41,740 bases of DNA, from the NCBI RefSeq assembly GCF_011682175.1, contig NZ_WHJG01000054.1, positions 1 to 41,740 on the forward strand, read 5' to 3'. The notes under the pieces were generated by a model. That model was not told the origin of the DNA, did no database searches, and saw only the letters and a program-made list of their open reading frames with translations. The position numbers were made by a program, and so were the translations under genes. The stretch comes from Massilia frigida (lineage in GTDB: Bacteria > Pseudomonadota > Gammaproteobacteria > Burkholderiales > Burkholderiaceae_D). Shown piece by piece: positions 1 to 10,821 of the stretch (positions within the stretch are counted from its first letter, which is position 1; the number at the start of each line of letters is the position of its first letter).

Positions 1-108
1 CAGCTTAGCCTCCACCGCGTCCAGGCGTGCGAACAAGGCGTCAATGAGACGATCCTTGTCTTCATGGGACAAGCCGGTGAGATTGAGACGGGGAGGTTTT
101 GGTGGCAT
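1..108 (-). CDS. IS66-family transposase, N-terminal fragment (runs off window)
   Basis: Thirty-six codons are visible from an ATG at 108-106 and the frame is open to the window edge. The peptide starts MPPKPPRLNLTGLSHEDKD and continues with LIDALFARLDAVEAKL. This matches the short N-terminal leader of IS66 transposases (TnpC), where an LIxxLfaRLxxLEaKv helix opens a leucine-zipper-like segment before the zinc-finger and DDE domains. Those later domains would lie left of the window and cannot be checked. The gene is oriented away from the vgrG junction. The start has no strong Shine-Dalgarno. The identification rests on a short stretch, but the adjoining IS end supports it. Confidence 0.7.
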   Translation of the reverse strand, partial: MPPKPPRLNLTGLSHEDKDRLIDALFARLDAVEAKL

Positions 109-180
109 GCCCAAATCATGCGCGATAACAGCACAGTTTACAACTGTTTATTGCGGCCTGTACTCCGGCTGAACAGTTAC
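1..180 (-). mobile_element. Left end of an IS66-family insertion sequence, inserted in vgrG
   Basis: The outer boundary is placed at base 180. The minus strand there begins GTAACTGTTCAGCCGG, with the 5'-GTAA terminus typical of IS66-family inverted repeats. The vgrG reading frame is native up to base 181 and loses all family resemblance after it. An IS66-type transposase N-terminus starts 72 bases inside the boundary. A perfect palindrome, ACAGTT-TAC-AACTGT (133-147), lies between the end and the transposase start. The other end and the target duplication (8 bp in this family) are outside the window, so the exact terminus is inferred from one side only. No tnpA/tnpB genes lie between the end and the transposase, which suits single-transposase members such as the ISBst12 group. 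Confidence 0.75.
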
Positions 181-1731
181 GCCTTTTTTATCTTCAAAGC
201 GCAGAGCGTTGGCATTGTCATAGCCGCCATTTGGCGTCGAGCGCGTCAGCACGCCACTCTGCGTTTTATTATCGGGCAGCGTCCACGGCGGCATCGTATC
301 GGCATTCGGCACCATGCCCGTGATAATCGGACGATCCGGGTTTCCGTCCATGAACTGGACCAGCACCTCGGTGCCGATGCGTGGAATCGAGGTCATGCCG
401 AAATTGGCGCCCGCCCATGGCGTGGCAACCCGAATCCACGCCGAACTCTTGTCATCGTTGGCGCCAACCCGATCCCAGTGAAATTGCACGCGTACGCGGC
501 CGTACTTGTCGGTGTGAATCTCTTCACCTGGGGGGCCCACCACCGTCGCAGTCTGGATGCCATGGATCTTGGTCTCGACACTGGCCGCGCCGCGTGCGGG
601 ACGCCACGGGATGATCTTTCGTATCGCGCTCAGGCGATTTTCGTAGATCGACTCCGAACCGCTGTGCACGTGATAGTTATTGCTCGCGCGATGGCTCACT
701 TCCGTGATCAGGAACTCGCGCGCCTGCGCGTCGCCACCACGCGCATCTGCATCGAAGTGGCCGCTCAGGCGGAACCAGCGGCCCGGCTGCGCGTTGCGGT
801 TGTTGCCAGTGCCATCGAATTGTTTGCCTGCGGCTTCCATCGCTTCCATGCGCAGTTGCGCCAGGTCGCGCGCATCGCCGCTGTCCTTGAAGCCGAAGGC
901 ACCCGTGTACTCATACGATTCGATGTTCAGCACGTCGCCTTGCTGCTGCACCGTCGGCAGCGAGGTGGTGGCAGGACGCGGCGACTTGAAGTCGTACGAG
1001 GCGAGGGCGACCGTGCCCTGCTGGATGGTACGCCCTGGCGACCACTGGTGGATGCCGTCTTCCGCGGCTGCGCCGGCGTGGCGCTGGAATGGAATCTCCA
1101 CGCTGCCGTCCACCGGCTCAGCCGCACTCGAATCATCGGACAGCACCAGCGTGTGCCCGCTCTCGGTGTGCTCGAACCAGTACAGGATGCCAGCATTGAC
1201 CCAGCGCCGTTCAAGGTAATTACGGTCGGATTCATCGAACTGGCAGGCGTCGGTCATGACGCCGTTGGCGCCCTTGACACGCCAATCCCATAGTGCGACG
1301 CCGCCGTAATCGCCGAAAATGCTCGCAGTTTGCTGGTACAGCGTGGTGTTGTGGAAGAGGTAGTTATCCTTGCGCATGCTCAGGTACTGGTACCACGGCC
1401 CCAACTTGGCTTGGTAATAAGACACGCCTCCATCGACAGTGGTCAGCTTGAAGCTGAACACCCGGCCAGTGAAGTAACGCATGCTGCCGTCGCGCCGCAC
1501 CAGCTGTACGCACATCAACTTGCCCTGCATATCCTTGAGGGCGATTCCAGGATTGTCCGACAACAGTTCAACCGTGTACTCGAATGGGCGCGACAATGCC
1601 TCGAAGGCTTCCAGGCTGTTGACAAGCAACTGGCCTTCAGGTCCATCCGCATTGGGAAAAGAAAGCCGCAGCAAGCGATTATGCTGGCGCCCGCCAAGGA
1701 GTCCTTGCAGAGTTTGGTGCACTTTACCCAT
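148..1731 (-). pseudogene. vgrG: Type VI secretion spike protein VgrG, truncated by an IS66 element
   Basis: VgrG forms the trimeric gp27/gp5-like spike at the tip of the type VI secretion tube. The first 517 codons are native: an N-terminal gp27-like barrel region (to about residue 380), then the gp5-like OB-fold region with VVGPPGEEIHTDKYGRVRVQ, FHWDR, WIRVATPWAG and IPRIGTEVLVQFMDGNPDRP, then NALRFEDKKG. At that point, where relatives usually continue with the beta-helical needle, the frame crosses into the IS at base 180. It adds ten IS-encoded residues (VTVQPEYRPQ) and stops at 148-150. The predicted product therefore lacks the C-terminal needle and any effector extension. The ATG at 1731 follows an in-frame stop 10 codons upstream and has only a weak ribosome site. 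No other type VI genes are visible, so this may be an orphan vgrG island. A truncated protein could still be made. Confidence 0.9.
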
Positions 1732-2016
1732 AGAAATTTTGTATCCGATGTCGTTGGTCCGTAGCTACGATTGCCCGATAAACAAGCCCAATGGGAAAGG
1801 TGAGATGCGGAGATTTTATGAAAGAGACTGCATGTATGTGATGTCACTTTACAAACTTGGCATAGCATTTTAGCACGATTGCTAAATGCCAAGTTTAGGC
1901 CTCATCGGTCATCCGCTCGCGCCCGACGAAGCAGGATGATGAAAGCGGGGCATGCTGATGAACTCAGGAGCAGTGGAATGAAACACCACGACAGAAGCAG
2001 GTAGCGGCAGTTGTCG

Positions 2017-2709
2017 TCAGGAGTCGTCGCTCATGCACATCTCGGCGCGCCAGCGCTTGATGAGCGCGCGCCGGTGTTCCGGATAGCGCTCGCCGTCCGA
2101 GGCCGCACTGGCGATGCGGTCGATGCGAAAGTGGCGGTTGGCGCCGCGCAGCTCGCACCAGGCGGCCAGCACCCGCGCGCCCTCGAAAAAGGCCAGCGCG
2201 AACGGCCACACGGTGCGCTCGGTCGCCACGCCGCCAGCGTCGCGGTAGCCAATGCGCAGCTTGTGCTGGTCGCGGATCGCTTCGCGCGCGGGGCGCACGA
2301 AGGCGGTCGTCTCGGGTGCGCTTGGCCCGACCGGCACCCACAGGCTGGTCTCGGCGATGCAGTCGCGCAGGTCCTTCGGTGTGGACGTGGCGATCTTGGC
2401 CAGCGCGTTCGATGCCGCCTCGGCCAGCGCGTCGTCGCCCTGACGGCGCACCCAGCGCGCGCCCAGTACCAGCGCTTCGAGTTCGTCGTTGGTAAACATC
2501 AGGGGCGGCAGGAACAGCCCGGCGCGCATCAGGTAGCCGACCCCGGCCTCGCCCTCGACCGGCGCGCCCAGTTCGGACAAGGTCTGGATGTCGCGGTAGA
2601 TGGTGCGTTCGGACACGCCGAGGCGTTCGGCCAGCACGGCGGCGGTCACGGGCCGGCGGTGGCCGCGCAGGGCGTCGAGCAGCAGGAACAGGCGGTTGGT
2701 GCGGCTCAT
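2017..2709 (-). CDS. YafY-type transcriptional regulator (HTH + WYL domain)
   Basis: This 230-residue protein has an N-terminal DeoR/HTH_11 winged helix: residues 1-60 contain RPVTAAVLAERLGVSERTIY, with the recognition helix ending RDIQTL. A WYL-type C-terminal region follows (about 130-215; LRIGYRDAGG, WPFALAFFEGARVLAAWCEL, RHFRIDRI). WYL regulators bind a ligand or nucleic acid through this domain and usually control neighbouring genes. It stands alone between vgrG and the Sec operon, so its target is not evident. A 285-base non-coding stretch lies downstream toward vgrG. The HTH assignment is firm; the function is known only at family level. Confidence 0.88.
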   Translation of the reverse strand: MSRTNRLFLLLDALRGHRRPVTAAVLAERLGVSERTIYRDIQTLSELGAPVEGEAGVGYLMRAGLFLPPLMFTNDELEALVLGARWVRRQGDDALAEAASNALAKIATSTPKDLRDCIAETSLWVPVGPSAPETTAFVRPAREAIRDQHKLRIGYRDAGGVATERTVWPFALAFFEGARVLAAWCELRGANRHFRIDRIASAASDGERYPEHRRALIKRWRAEMCMSDDS

Positions 2710-2777
2710 GGCAGCGGGCGGGCGTCAAACATCATGATTCGGCCAGGAAGTGAATGGTTGCACGGCGCGCAGCCATG

Positions 2778-2810
2778 AAAAATGCCGCGCAGCGTGAGCC
2801 GGGCGGCATT
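2778..2810 (-). terminator. Intrinsic terminator after secF
   Basis: On the minus strand an 8-bp perfect stem (AATGCCGC with GCGGCATT) encloses a GC-rich loop that can pair further, and is followed by TTTC. It lies about 25 bases after the secF stop and upstream of the yafY-type gene, as expected for the end of the queA-secF transcript. Confidence 0.6.
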
Positions 2811-2834
2811 GTTCATGGAGCGGCGAAACTGCGC

Positions 2835-3854
2835 TTAAACGACGGCGCCGTCGGTTTCGTCCTTTTCCTTGATCGGCTTGATCAGGTCTTCGCGCTTCAC
2901 GCCCAGCCACATGGCGATGGCGGCGGCGACGAACACCGACGAGTAGATACCGAACAGAATACCGATGGTCAGCGCCACGGCGAAGTAGTGCAGCGTCGCG
3001 CCGCCCAGCAGCAGCATCGACAGCACCATCATCTGGGTACAGCCGTGCGTGATGATGGTACGCGAGATGGTGCTGGTGATCGCATTGTCGATCACTTCCT
3101 CGACGCTGGCCTTGCGCTGCTTGCGGAAGTTTTCGCGGATCCGGTCGAAAATAACCACCGATTCATTGACCGAGTAGCCCAGCACCGCCAGCACGCCGGC
3201 CAGCACCGCCAGCGAGAACTCCCACTGGAAGAAGGCGAAGAAGCCGAGAATGATGACCACGTCATGCAAGTTGGCGATGATGGCCGAGACAGCGTACTTC
3301 CACTCGAAGCGCACCGCCAGGTAGAACACCACGAACAGCACCACCATGATCAGGGCGTTGACGCCATTTTGCGCCAGCTCGTCGCCCACCTGCGGACCGA
3401 CGAATTCAACCTTCTGGAGACTGAGCACCTCGGCGCCGGCCGGGTTATGGCAGACATCCTTGGCCACGCTCTGGCCCTTGACCACGGCATTGATCTTGGT
3501 GACCGCGCCGCCTTCGGACTTGCACAGCCCGTCGAACACGATCTGCGAGCCGCTCGAACCGGCGACCGCCTTGGTGATCGGCAGGCGCAGCATGACTTCC
3601 TGCGCGGTGCCGAAACTGGTCACTTCAGGCTGTTCGTAGCCGAGCTTGACGAGGTCGGCCCGGATCTTTTCCTGGTTGGCCGCGTTCGGGTACTTCAGCT
3701 CCATCACGGTGCCGCCCTTGAACTCGACCGACAGGTGCAGGCCCCTGGTCGCCAGGAAAAACACGGCCGCCACGAAGGTCAGCGCCGAAATCACGTTGAA
3801 AATCAACGCATGGCGCATGAAGGGAATATCTTTCTTGATTCGGAAAAATTCCAT
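2835..3854 (-). CDS. secF: Protein translocase subunit SecF
   Basis: SecF works with SecD and YajC at the SecYEG channel, using the proton motive force to pull translocating proteins to the periplasmic side. This 339-residue protein shows the SecF architecture: a first membrane segment (about 15-35, IFNVISALTFVAAVFFLATR), the periplasmic P1 region beginning with VEFKGGTVMELKYP, and five further C-terminal membrane helices. The signature GYSVNESVVIFDRIRENFRK lies in the fourth transmembrane region. The length is usual for betaproteobacteria. The gene starts 27 bases after the secD stop and is the last gene of the operon, followed by a terminator-like hairpin. Confidence 0.97.
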   Translation of the reverse strand: MEFFRIKKDIPFMRHALIFNVISALTFVAAVFFLATRGLHLSVEFKGGTVMELKYPNAANQEKIRADLVKLGYEQPEVTSFGTAQEVMLRLPITKAVAGSSGSQIVFDGLCKSEGGAVTKINAVVKGQSVAKDVCHNPAGAEVLSLQKVEFVGPQVGDELAQNGVNALIMVVLFVVFYLAVRFEWKYAVSAIIANLHDVVIILGFFAFFQWEFSLAVLAGVLAVLGYSVNESVVIFDRIRENFRKQRKASVEEVIDNAITSTISRTIITHGCTQMMVLSMLLLGGATLHYFAVALTIGILFGIYSSVFVAAAIAMWLGVKREDLIKPIKEKDETDGAVV

Positions 3855-3881
3855 CTTGAATCCTGTTGTAGTAAGTGCTTG

Positions 3882-5756
3882 TTATTTCGTGACCGACAGG
3901 CCAGGAGTCCAGACAGTACCGATCGAGACCTTGTTCAGCTTTTTGGTGCGGCCGTACCAGAGGTTGACCACGCCGCGCGAGACGAACACGGACGAGAACA
4001 TCGAGGTCAAAATGCCCAGGCAGTGGACCACGGCGAAGCCGCGCACCGGACCGGAACCGAATACCAGCAGGGCGATACCGACGATCAGGGTGGTCACGTT
4101 CGAGTCCAGGATGGTGGCCCAGGCGCGGTCGAAACCGGCGGCAATCGCTTTTTGCGGCGGCTCGCCCGCGCGCAGCTCTTCGCGGATACGCTCGTTAATG
4201 AGCACGTTGGCGTCAATCGCCATGCCGAGTGCCAGCGCGATTGCGGCGATGCCGGGCAGGGTCAGGGTCACTTGCAGGCACGACAGGATCGCCAGCAGGA
4301 ACAGCAGGTTCGAGGCCAGCGCGATCACGCTGAAAAAGCCGAACATGTGATAGTAGAGGATCATGAAAACGGCGATCGCGGCGAAGCCGTACACGGTCGA
4401 GTACAGGCCCTTGGCGATGTTTTCGGCGCCCAGTTGCGGGCCGATCACGCGTTCTTCGATGATTTCCATCGGTGCCGACAGGGCGCCGGAGCGCAGCAGC
4501 AGCGCCAGGTCGTTGGCCTTTTCCAGGGTGCCCATGCCGGTGATCTGGAAGCGGCTGCCCAGTTCACTGTTGATGGTCGGTGCCGACAGCACGGTGTACT
4601 TGCCTTTTTCCTTGAGCAGGATGGCCATGCGCTTGCCAACGCGGTCGCGCGTCGCTTCGCGCATCTTGCGTCCGCCGTCGCCATTGAGGTCCAGGCCCAC
4701 GGCCGGCTGGTTGTTCTGGTCATTGGTGCCGATGGCGCTCGAAATGTAGTCGCCGGTCAGGATCACGTCTTTCAGCAGCACGATCGGGCGGCCCGTCTCG
4801 TCGGTGAACAGTTCGGACGTGAGCGGAATGCTGGCGGCCGATTCCATGCCTGGCACGACGGTATCGTCGACCATGCGCATTTCCAGGGTGGCGGTGCGGC
4901 CGATGATGGCCTTGGCGCGCGCAACGTCCTGCACGCCGGGCAGCTGCACCACGATGCGGTCGCGGCCCTGCTGCTGGATGATCGGCTCGGACACGCCCAG
5001 TTCATTGACACGCTTGGACAGGGTCGAGATGTTTTGCTTGACGCCTTCTTCGATGGTGCTCTGGAGCGCTTCCGGCTTGAGCGAAACGACCAGTTTCAGG
5101 CCGGTGGCGTCGGCCGCGTCAGCAAACTGCAGGTCGTTCGACTCGCGTGCCAATACCTGGCGCGCGCGGGTGCGGTTGCCGGCATCGGCAAAGCGCACTT
5201 CGATGGTCTGGCCCACGCGCTCGATGCCGGTGTGGCGCGCATCGTCCTTGTCGCGCAGCTGGCTGCGCACGCTCGACTGGATACCCTTGATCTTGGTCTC
5301 GGTGGTCGCGGCCACGTCAACCTGCATCAGGAAGTGCACGCCGCCGCGCAAGTCCAGGCCCAGGTTCATCGGCAGCGCGTTGATCGCCTGCATCCATTTC
5401 GGGGTGTTCTTCACCAGGTTGACGGTGACGATGTAATCCGGTTCGGCCGGGGTGCGGTTAAGCGCCTTTTCCAGCGCATCCTTGGCCTTCAACTGAATGT
5501 CGGTGGTGGTGAAGCGCGCACGCACGGATGAGGTGTTGCCATTCCCGTCCAGGCTCACGCCATCGGACTTGATGCCCGCTGCCGCGAGGGCGGCTTCGAC
5601 CTGGTCGGCCGTGTTGCGGGTGATCTTCAGGGTCGAACTGCCTGTCGTCACCTGCAGCGCGGGCGATTCAACGAAGTAGTTGGGCGCCGTGTACAAGGCG
5701 CCAAACAGCAACGCAATGACGATGAGAATGTATTTCCAGACGGGATAGCGATTCAT
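3882..5756 (-). CDS. secD: Protein translocase subunit SecD
   Basis: SecD is the larger partner of SecF in the proton-driven accessory complex of the Sec translocon. The 624-residue product begins with one membrane helix (MNRYPVWKYILIVIALLFG), followed by a large periplasmic part. It contains the conserved LDLRGGVHFLMQVD block near residue 140 and the P1-head region, then the C-terminal RND-type membrane domain with GMAIDANVLINERIREEL and the final helices. The spacing to yajC is 55 bases and to secF 27 bases, consistent with one transcript. No frame damage is seen. Confidence 0.97.
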   Translation of the reverse strand: MNRYPVWKYILIVIALLFGALYTAPNYFVESPALQVTTGSSTLKITRNTADQVEAALAAAGIKSDGVSLDGNGNTSSVRARFTTTDIQLKAKDALEKALNRTPAEPDYIVTVNLVKNTPKWMQAINALPMNLGLDLRGGVHFLMQVDVAATTETKIKGIQSSVRSQLRDKDDARHTGIERVGQTIEVRFADAGNRTRARQVLARESNDLQFADAADATGLKLVVSLKPEALQSTIEEGVKQNISTLSKRVNELGVSEPIIQQQGRDRIVVQLPGVQDVARAKAIIGRTATLEMRMVDDTVVPGMESAASIPLTSELFTDETGRPIVLLKDVILTGDYISSAIGTNDQNNQPAVGLDLNGDGGRKMREATRDRVGKRMAILLKEKGKYTVLSAPTINSELGSRFQITGMGTLEKANDLALLLRSGALSAPMEIIEERVIGPQLGAENIAKGLYSTVYGFAAIAVFMILYYHMFGFFSVIALASNLLFLLAILSCLQVTLTLPGIAAIALALGMAIDANVLINERIREELRAGEPPQKAIAAGFDRAWATILDSNVTTLIVGIALLVFGSGPVRGFAVVHCLGILTSMFSSVFVSRGVVNLWYGRTKKLNKVSIGTVWTPGLSVTK

Positions 5757-5811
5757 AGTGTTCCAGCGTTCAATGTTGAGCAGGCAGGCGGCACAAGGCC
5801 GCCCATCAGGC

Positions 5812-6147
5812 TTACAGGGACTTCATCGTGCCGATTGGCAACATCGTGGTGATCGAATTCTTTTGTACGATGACGTGGGTATTGCTCGCGACCTCGATGG
5901 TCACATAGGTATCGTTGACCTTGATGACTTTGCCGAGGATGCCGCCGGCGGTGACGACTTCGTCGCCCTTGGCGAGCGCGTCCATCATGGATTTCTGCTC
6001 TTTCGCGCGTTTCTGCTGTGGGCGGATCATCAGGAAATACATGACCACGAACATCAGAACCAGCGGCAGGAAGGTGGTCATATTACCCATCAAACTGGCG
6101 TCGGCGGCAGCGGGAGCGGCTTGCGCGTAGGCGTTGGAAATAAACAC
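5812..6147 (-). CDS. yajC: Sec translocon accessory subunit YajC
   Basis: YajC is a small single-span membrane protein that associates with SecDF. The 111-residue product has a short N-terminal Ala-rich stretch (FISNAYAQAAPAAADASL), one membrane helix (about 26-46, TFLPLVLMFVVMYFLMIRPQ) and a basic turn QQKRAKEQK. A small cytoplasmic domain follows, with LAKGDEVVTAGGILGKV. Translation probably starts at GTG (6147-6145), with GGAG five bases upstream. The gene is separated from tgt by 319 bases, so it likely has its own promoter as well as read-through from queA-tgt. Confidence 0.95.
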   Translation of the reverse strand: MFISNAYAQAAPAAADASLMGNMTTFLPLVLMFVVMYFLMIRPQQKRAKEQKSMMDALAKGDEVVTAGGILGKVIKVNDTYVTIEVASNTHVIVQKNSITTMLPIGTMKSL

Positions 6148-6193
6148 GGGGACTCCGATATTGAGGTTAGTTTCGTTAAAAAATCAGCGCTGT

Positions 6194-6202
6194 ATTCTAG
6201 CA
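6194..6202 (-). promoter_or_regulatory. Possible extended -10 promoter of yajC-secD-secF
   Basis: The minus strand reads TGCTAGAAT. This is a TGn extension directly before TAGAAT (5 of 6 matches to TATAAT), about 40 bases before the yajC GTG start. No good -35 at 17 bases is present, which is tolerated for extended -10 promoters. Read by eye only. Confidence 0.4.
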
Positions 6203-6329
6203 CCGGAGGCTGCGGGCAAGCCAATTCGACCTATTTGGCTACCATCTTCGTTTTTGCAAGCGGCTGAAAGTTATTTAATTTTCAACAACGGCGGGCGGCG
6301 TTGCCGATTTTCCCAGCAGTTGCTTAACC

Positions 6330-6369
6330 GGGGTCAGACCCCGATTTTCGGGGTCTGACCCCGATTTTC
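6330..6369. repeat. Tandem GGGGTC-(A/T)-GACCCC palindromes (REP-like pair)
   Basis: Two 20-base units lie head to tail and differ only at the central base: GGGGTCAGACCCCGATTTTC (6330-6349) and GGGGTCTGACCCCGATTTTC (6350-6369). Each contains a 6+1+6 palindrome. Together the two 13-mers also form an inverted pair with a 7-base loop. The layout resembles REP/BIME elements. The unit sits in the 319-base gap between tgt and yajC, which holds no gene that I can see. Confidence 0.75.
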
Positions 6370-6387
6370 CCGCCTCCATCCTCAAGA

Positions 6388-6418
6388 CCGTCATTCCTGC
6401 CAGTGGCAGAAATGACGG
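6388..6418. repeat. 31-base hairpin element (CCGTCATT...AATGACGG)
   Basis: Two 15-base arms (CCGTCATTCCTGCCA and TGGCAGAAATGACGG) pair with a single mismatch around one central base. No T-run follows on either strand, so it does not look like an intrinsic terminator. It more resembles a dispersed palindromic repeat. It lies 49 bases downstream of the tgt stop. Confidence 0.6.
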
Positions 6419-6466
6419 AGCTTAAGTAAGCGGCATCAGGGTCTGTTCCCGGTTGCGCATCCGTCC

Positions 6467-8642
<2,176 letters not shown>

Positions 8643-8652
8643 TCTGCTAATT

Positions 8653-8683
8653 TTGTAAAAAAGAGGGTCAAGAGCCGTACAAT
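8653..8683 (+). promoter_or_regulatory. Possible recG promoter
   Basis: TTGTAA (8653-8658) and TACAAT (8678-8683) are separated by 19 bases, about 60 bases before the recG start, in the queA/recG divergent gap. The -10 is good but the spacing is longer than ideal. Confidence 0.35.
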
Positions 8684-8745
8684 AGGGCTCACGCGTGCAG
8701 GGCAACCCTCTATTTTACCCCCTTACGCACTGAAGTTGCTTCAAT

Positions 8746-10797
8746 ATGCCGCCGACCAAACCGAAAACACCACCGAAAACCAACGAAAGCAAGCTCGCCA
8801 AGCTGGGCCTGCACACCGACATGGACCTGGTGCTGCACCTGCCCATGCGCTACGAGGACGAAACCTGCGTGGTGTCGATCCGCGAAGCCTGCCTGCGCGG
8901 CGGCCATGTGTCGCAGGTCGAGGGGGTGGTCACGAAAAACGAGATCAGCTTCCGCCCGCGGCGCCAGCTGCTTGTCACCATCGCCGACGAGAGCGGCGAC
9001 CTGCTGCTGCGCTTCATGAATTTTTACGGCAGCCAGGTCAAGCAACTGGCCGAAGGCACGCGCGTGCGCGCCCGCGCGGAACTCAAGCATGGCTTCTTCG
9101 GCGCCGAGATGGTGCACCCGACGTACAAGGTGATCAACGAAGGCGCGCCGCTGCCGACCGTGCTCACGCCCGTGTATCCGTCGGGCGAAGGCTTGTCGCA
9201 GGCGATTTTGCGGCGCGCGATTGCCGATGCGATGAAGCGCATCGACTGGCACGATACCTTGCCGCCGTCGCTGCGCGCGGAAATGAACCTGACCGACTTC
9301 GAGCCGTCGGTGCGGCTGCTGCACTATCCGCCCCAGGAAATCGACGCCCATTCGCTGGTCGAGCGCTCGCACCCGGCCTGGATCCGCATGAAGTTCGACG
9401 AGCTGCTGGCGCAGCAGCTCTCGCTCAAACGCGCGCAGCGGGCGCGCCGGGTCAAGGGCGCGCCGGTGCTCAAGGCGGTCGGCGCGCTGTCGGAGGCGTT
9501 TTTGGGGCAGTTGCCGTTCAAGCTGACCGGCGCGCAGCAGCGCGTGCTCAAGGAAATCCGCGCCGACCTGAAAAACGGCTATCCGATGCAGCGCCTGCTG
9601 CAGGGGGACGTCGGCAGCGGCAAGACGGTGGTGTCGGCACTGGCTGCGGCGCAAGCCATCGACAGCGGCTACCAGGCGGCGCTGATGGCGCCGACCGAAA
9701 TCCTGGCCGACCAGCACTTCCGCAAGATCGCCGGCTGGATGGAGCCGCTCGGCGTGAAGGTGGCGTGGCTCACCGGCAGCCTGAAAAAGAAGGACAAGCT
9801 GGCCGCCACGGCGATGGTGGAGTCGGGCGAGGCGCAGCTGGTGATCGGCACGCATGCGCTGATCCAGGACACGGTGCAGTTTGCGAAACTGGGGCTGGTG
9901 ATCGTCGACGAGCAGCACCGCTTCGGCGTCGGCCAGCGCCTGACCTTGCGCAACAAGGGCAGCAACGGCAAGACGCCGCACCAGCTGATGATGTCGGCCA
10001 CGCCGATTCCGCGCACGCTGGCGATGACCTATTACGCCGACCTGGAAGTGTCGGTCATCGACGAACTGCCGCCGGGGCGCAGCCCCATCGTCACGCGGGC
10101 CATCGACCAGAACCGGCGCGATGAAGTGATCGAGCGGGTACATGCGGCGGCACTGGAGGGACGGCAGATTTACTGGGTTTGTCCGCTGATCGAGGAATCC
10201 GAGGCGCTGCAATTGCAGACCGCGACCGATACCCACGCGATGCTGGCCGAAGCGCTGCCCGATTTGCAGGTGGGGCTGGTGCACGGGCGCCTCAAGGCCG
10301 CCGAGAAGCAGGAAGTGATGGATGCGTTTACGGCGAATGAGGTGCAGGTGCTGGTGGCCACCACCGTGATCGAGGTGGGGGTGGATGTGCCGAATGCGTC
10401 GCTGATGGTGATCGAGCACGCGGAGCGGTTTGGCTTGTCGCAGCTGCACCAGTTGCGCGGACGCGTGGGACGCGGATCGGCCGCCAGCGTGTGCCTGCTG
10501 CTGTATCAGAGCCCGCTGGGGCCGATCGCCAAGCAGCGCTTGATGACGATGCGCGAGACCACGGATGGATTTGAAATCGCGCGCAGGGACCTGGAGATTC
10601 GCGGGCCGGGCGAATTTTTAGGAGCGCGCCAATCGGGTCAGGCGATGCTCAGGTTTGCCGATCTGGAAACCGACCAGTGGCTGGTGGAACAGGCGCGCGA
10701 CGTGGCGCACAACCTGATTCATGAAGCGGTCGACGATGTGGTGGAAGCGCACCTGGCGCGCTGGCTGGGTGGACGCGAGGAGTTTTTGAAGGTCTGA
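8746..10797 (+). CDS. recG: ATP-dependent DNA helicase RecG
   Basis: RecG is a superfamily 2 helicase that regresses stalled replication forks and remodels branched DNA. The 683-residue protein has an N-terminal wedge/OB domain (VLHLPMRYEDET, then the OB fold up to about residue 200). The helicase core follows: Walker A LLQGDVGSGKTVVSALAA, motif Ia MAPTEILADQHF, DEQHRFGV for the DExH box and MSATPIPRTLAMT. Further on are VGLVHGRLK, VATTVIEVGVDVPNAS, and QLHQLRGRVGRGS for motif VI. The length and all motifs are normal. It converges with the lysE-type gene. Confidence 0.97.
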   Translation: MPPTKPKTPPKTNESKLAKLGLHTDMDLVLHLPMRYEDETCVVSIREACLRGGHVSQVEGVVTKNEISFRPRRQLLVTIADESGDLLLRFMNFYGSQVKQLAEGTRVRARAELKHGFFGAEMVHPTYKVINEGAPLPTVLTPVYPSGEGLSQAILRRAIADAMKRIDWHDTLPPSLRAEMNLTDFEPSVRLLHYPPQEIDAHSLVERSHPAWIRMKFDELLAQQLSLKRAQRARRVKGAPVLKAVGALSEAFLGQLPFKLTGAQQRVLKEIRADLKNGYPMQRLLQGDVGSGKTVVSALAAAQAIDSGYQAALMAPTEILADQHFRKIAGWMEPLGVKVAWLTGSLKKKDKLAATAMVESGEAQLVIGTHALIQDTVQFAKLGLVIVDEQHRFGVGQRLTLRNKGSNGKTPHQLMMSATPIPRTLAMTYYADLEVSVIDELPPGRSPIVTRAIDQNRRDEVIERVHAAALEGRQIYWVCPLIEESEALQLQTATDTHAMLAEALPDLQVGLVHGRLKAAEKQEVMDAFTANEVQVLVATTVIEVGVDVPNASLMVIEHAERFGLSQLHQLRGRVGRGSAASVCLLLYQSPLGPIAKQRLMTMRETTDGFEIARRDLEIRGPGEFLGARQSGQAMLRFADLETDQWLVEQARDVAHNLIHEAVDDVVEAHLARWLGGREEFLKV

Positions 10798-10821
10798 CGC
10801 CGCGCCACGCCACGCACGCGC

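Noticed and set aside
2754-5531. A very long open frame (over 900 codons) on the plus strand opposite secD and secF
   Set aside because: It mirrors the secD/secF codons, has a His/Gln/Arg-rich composition with no domain, and arises from high GC at third codon positions. secD and secF on the other strand are certain.
6330-6418. CRISPR array or rho-independent terminator in the tgt-yajC gap
   Set aside because: There are only two short repeat units without spacers, and none of the hairpins has a following T-run.
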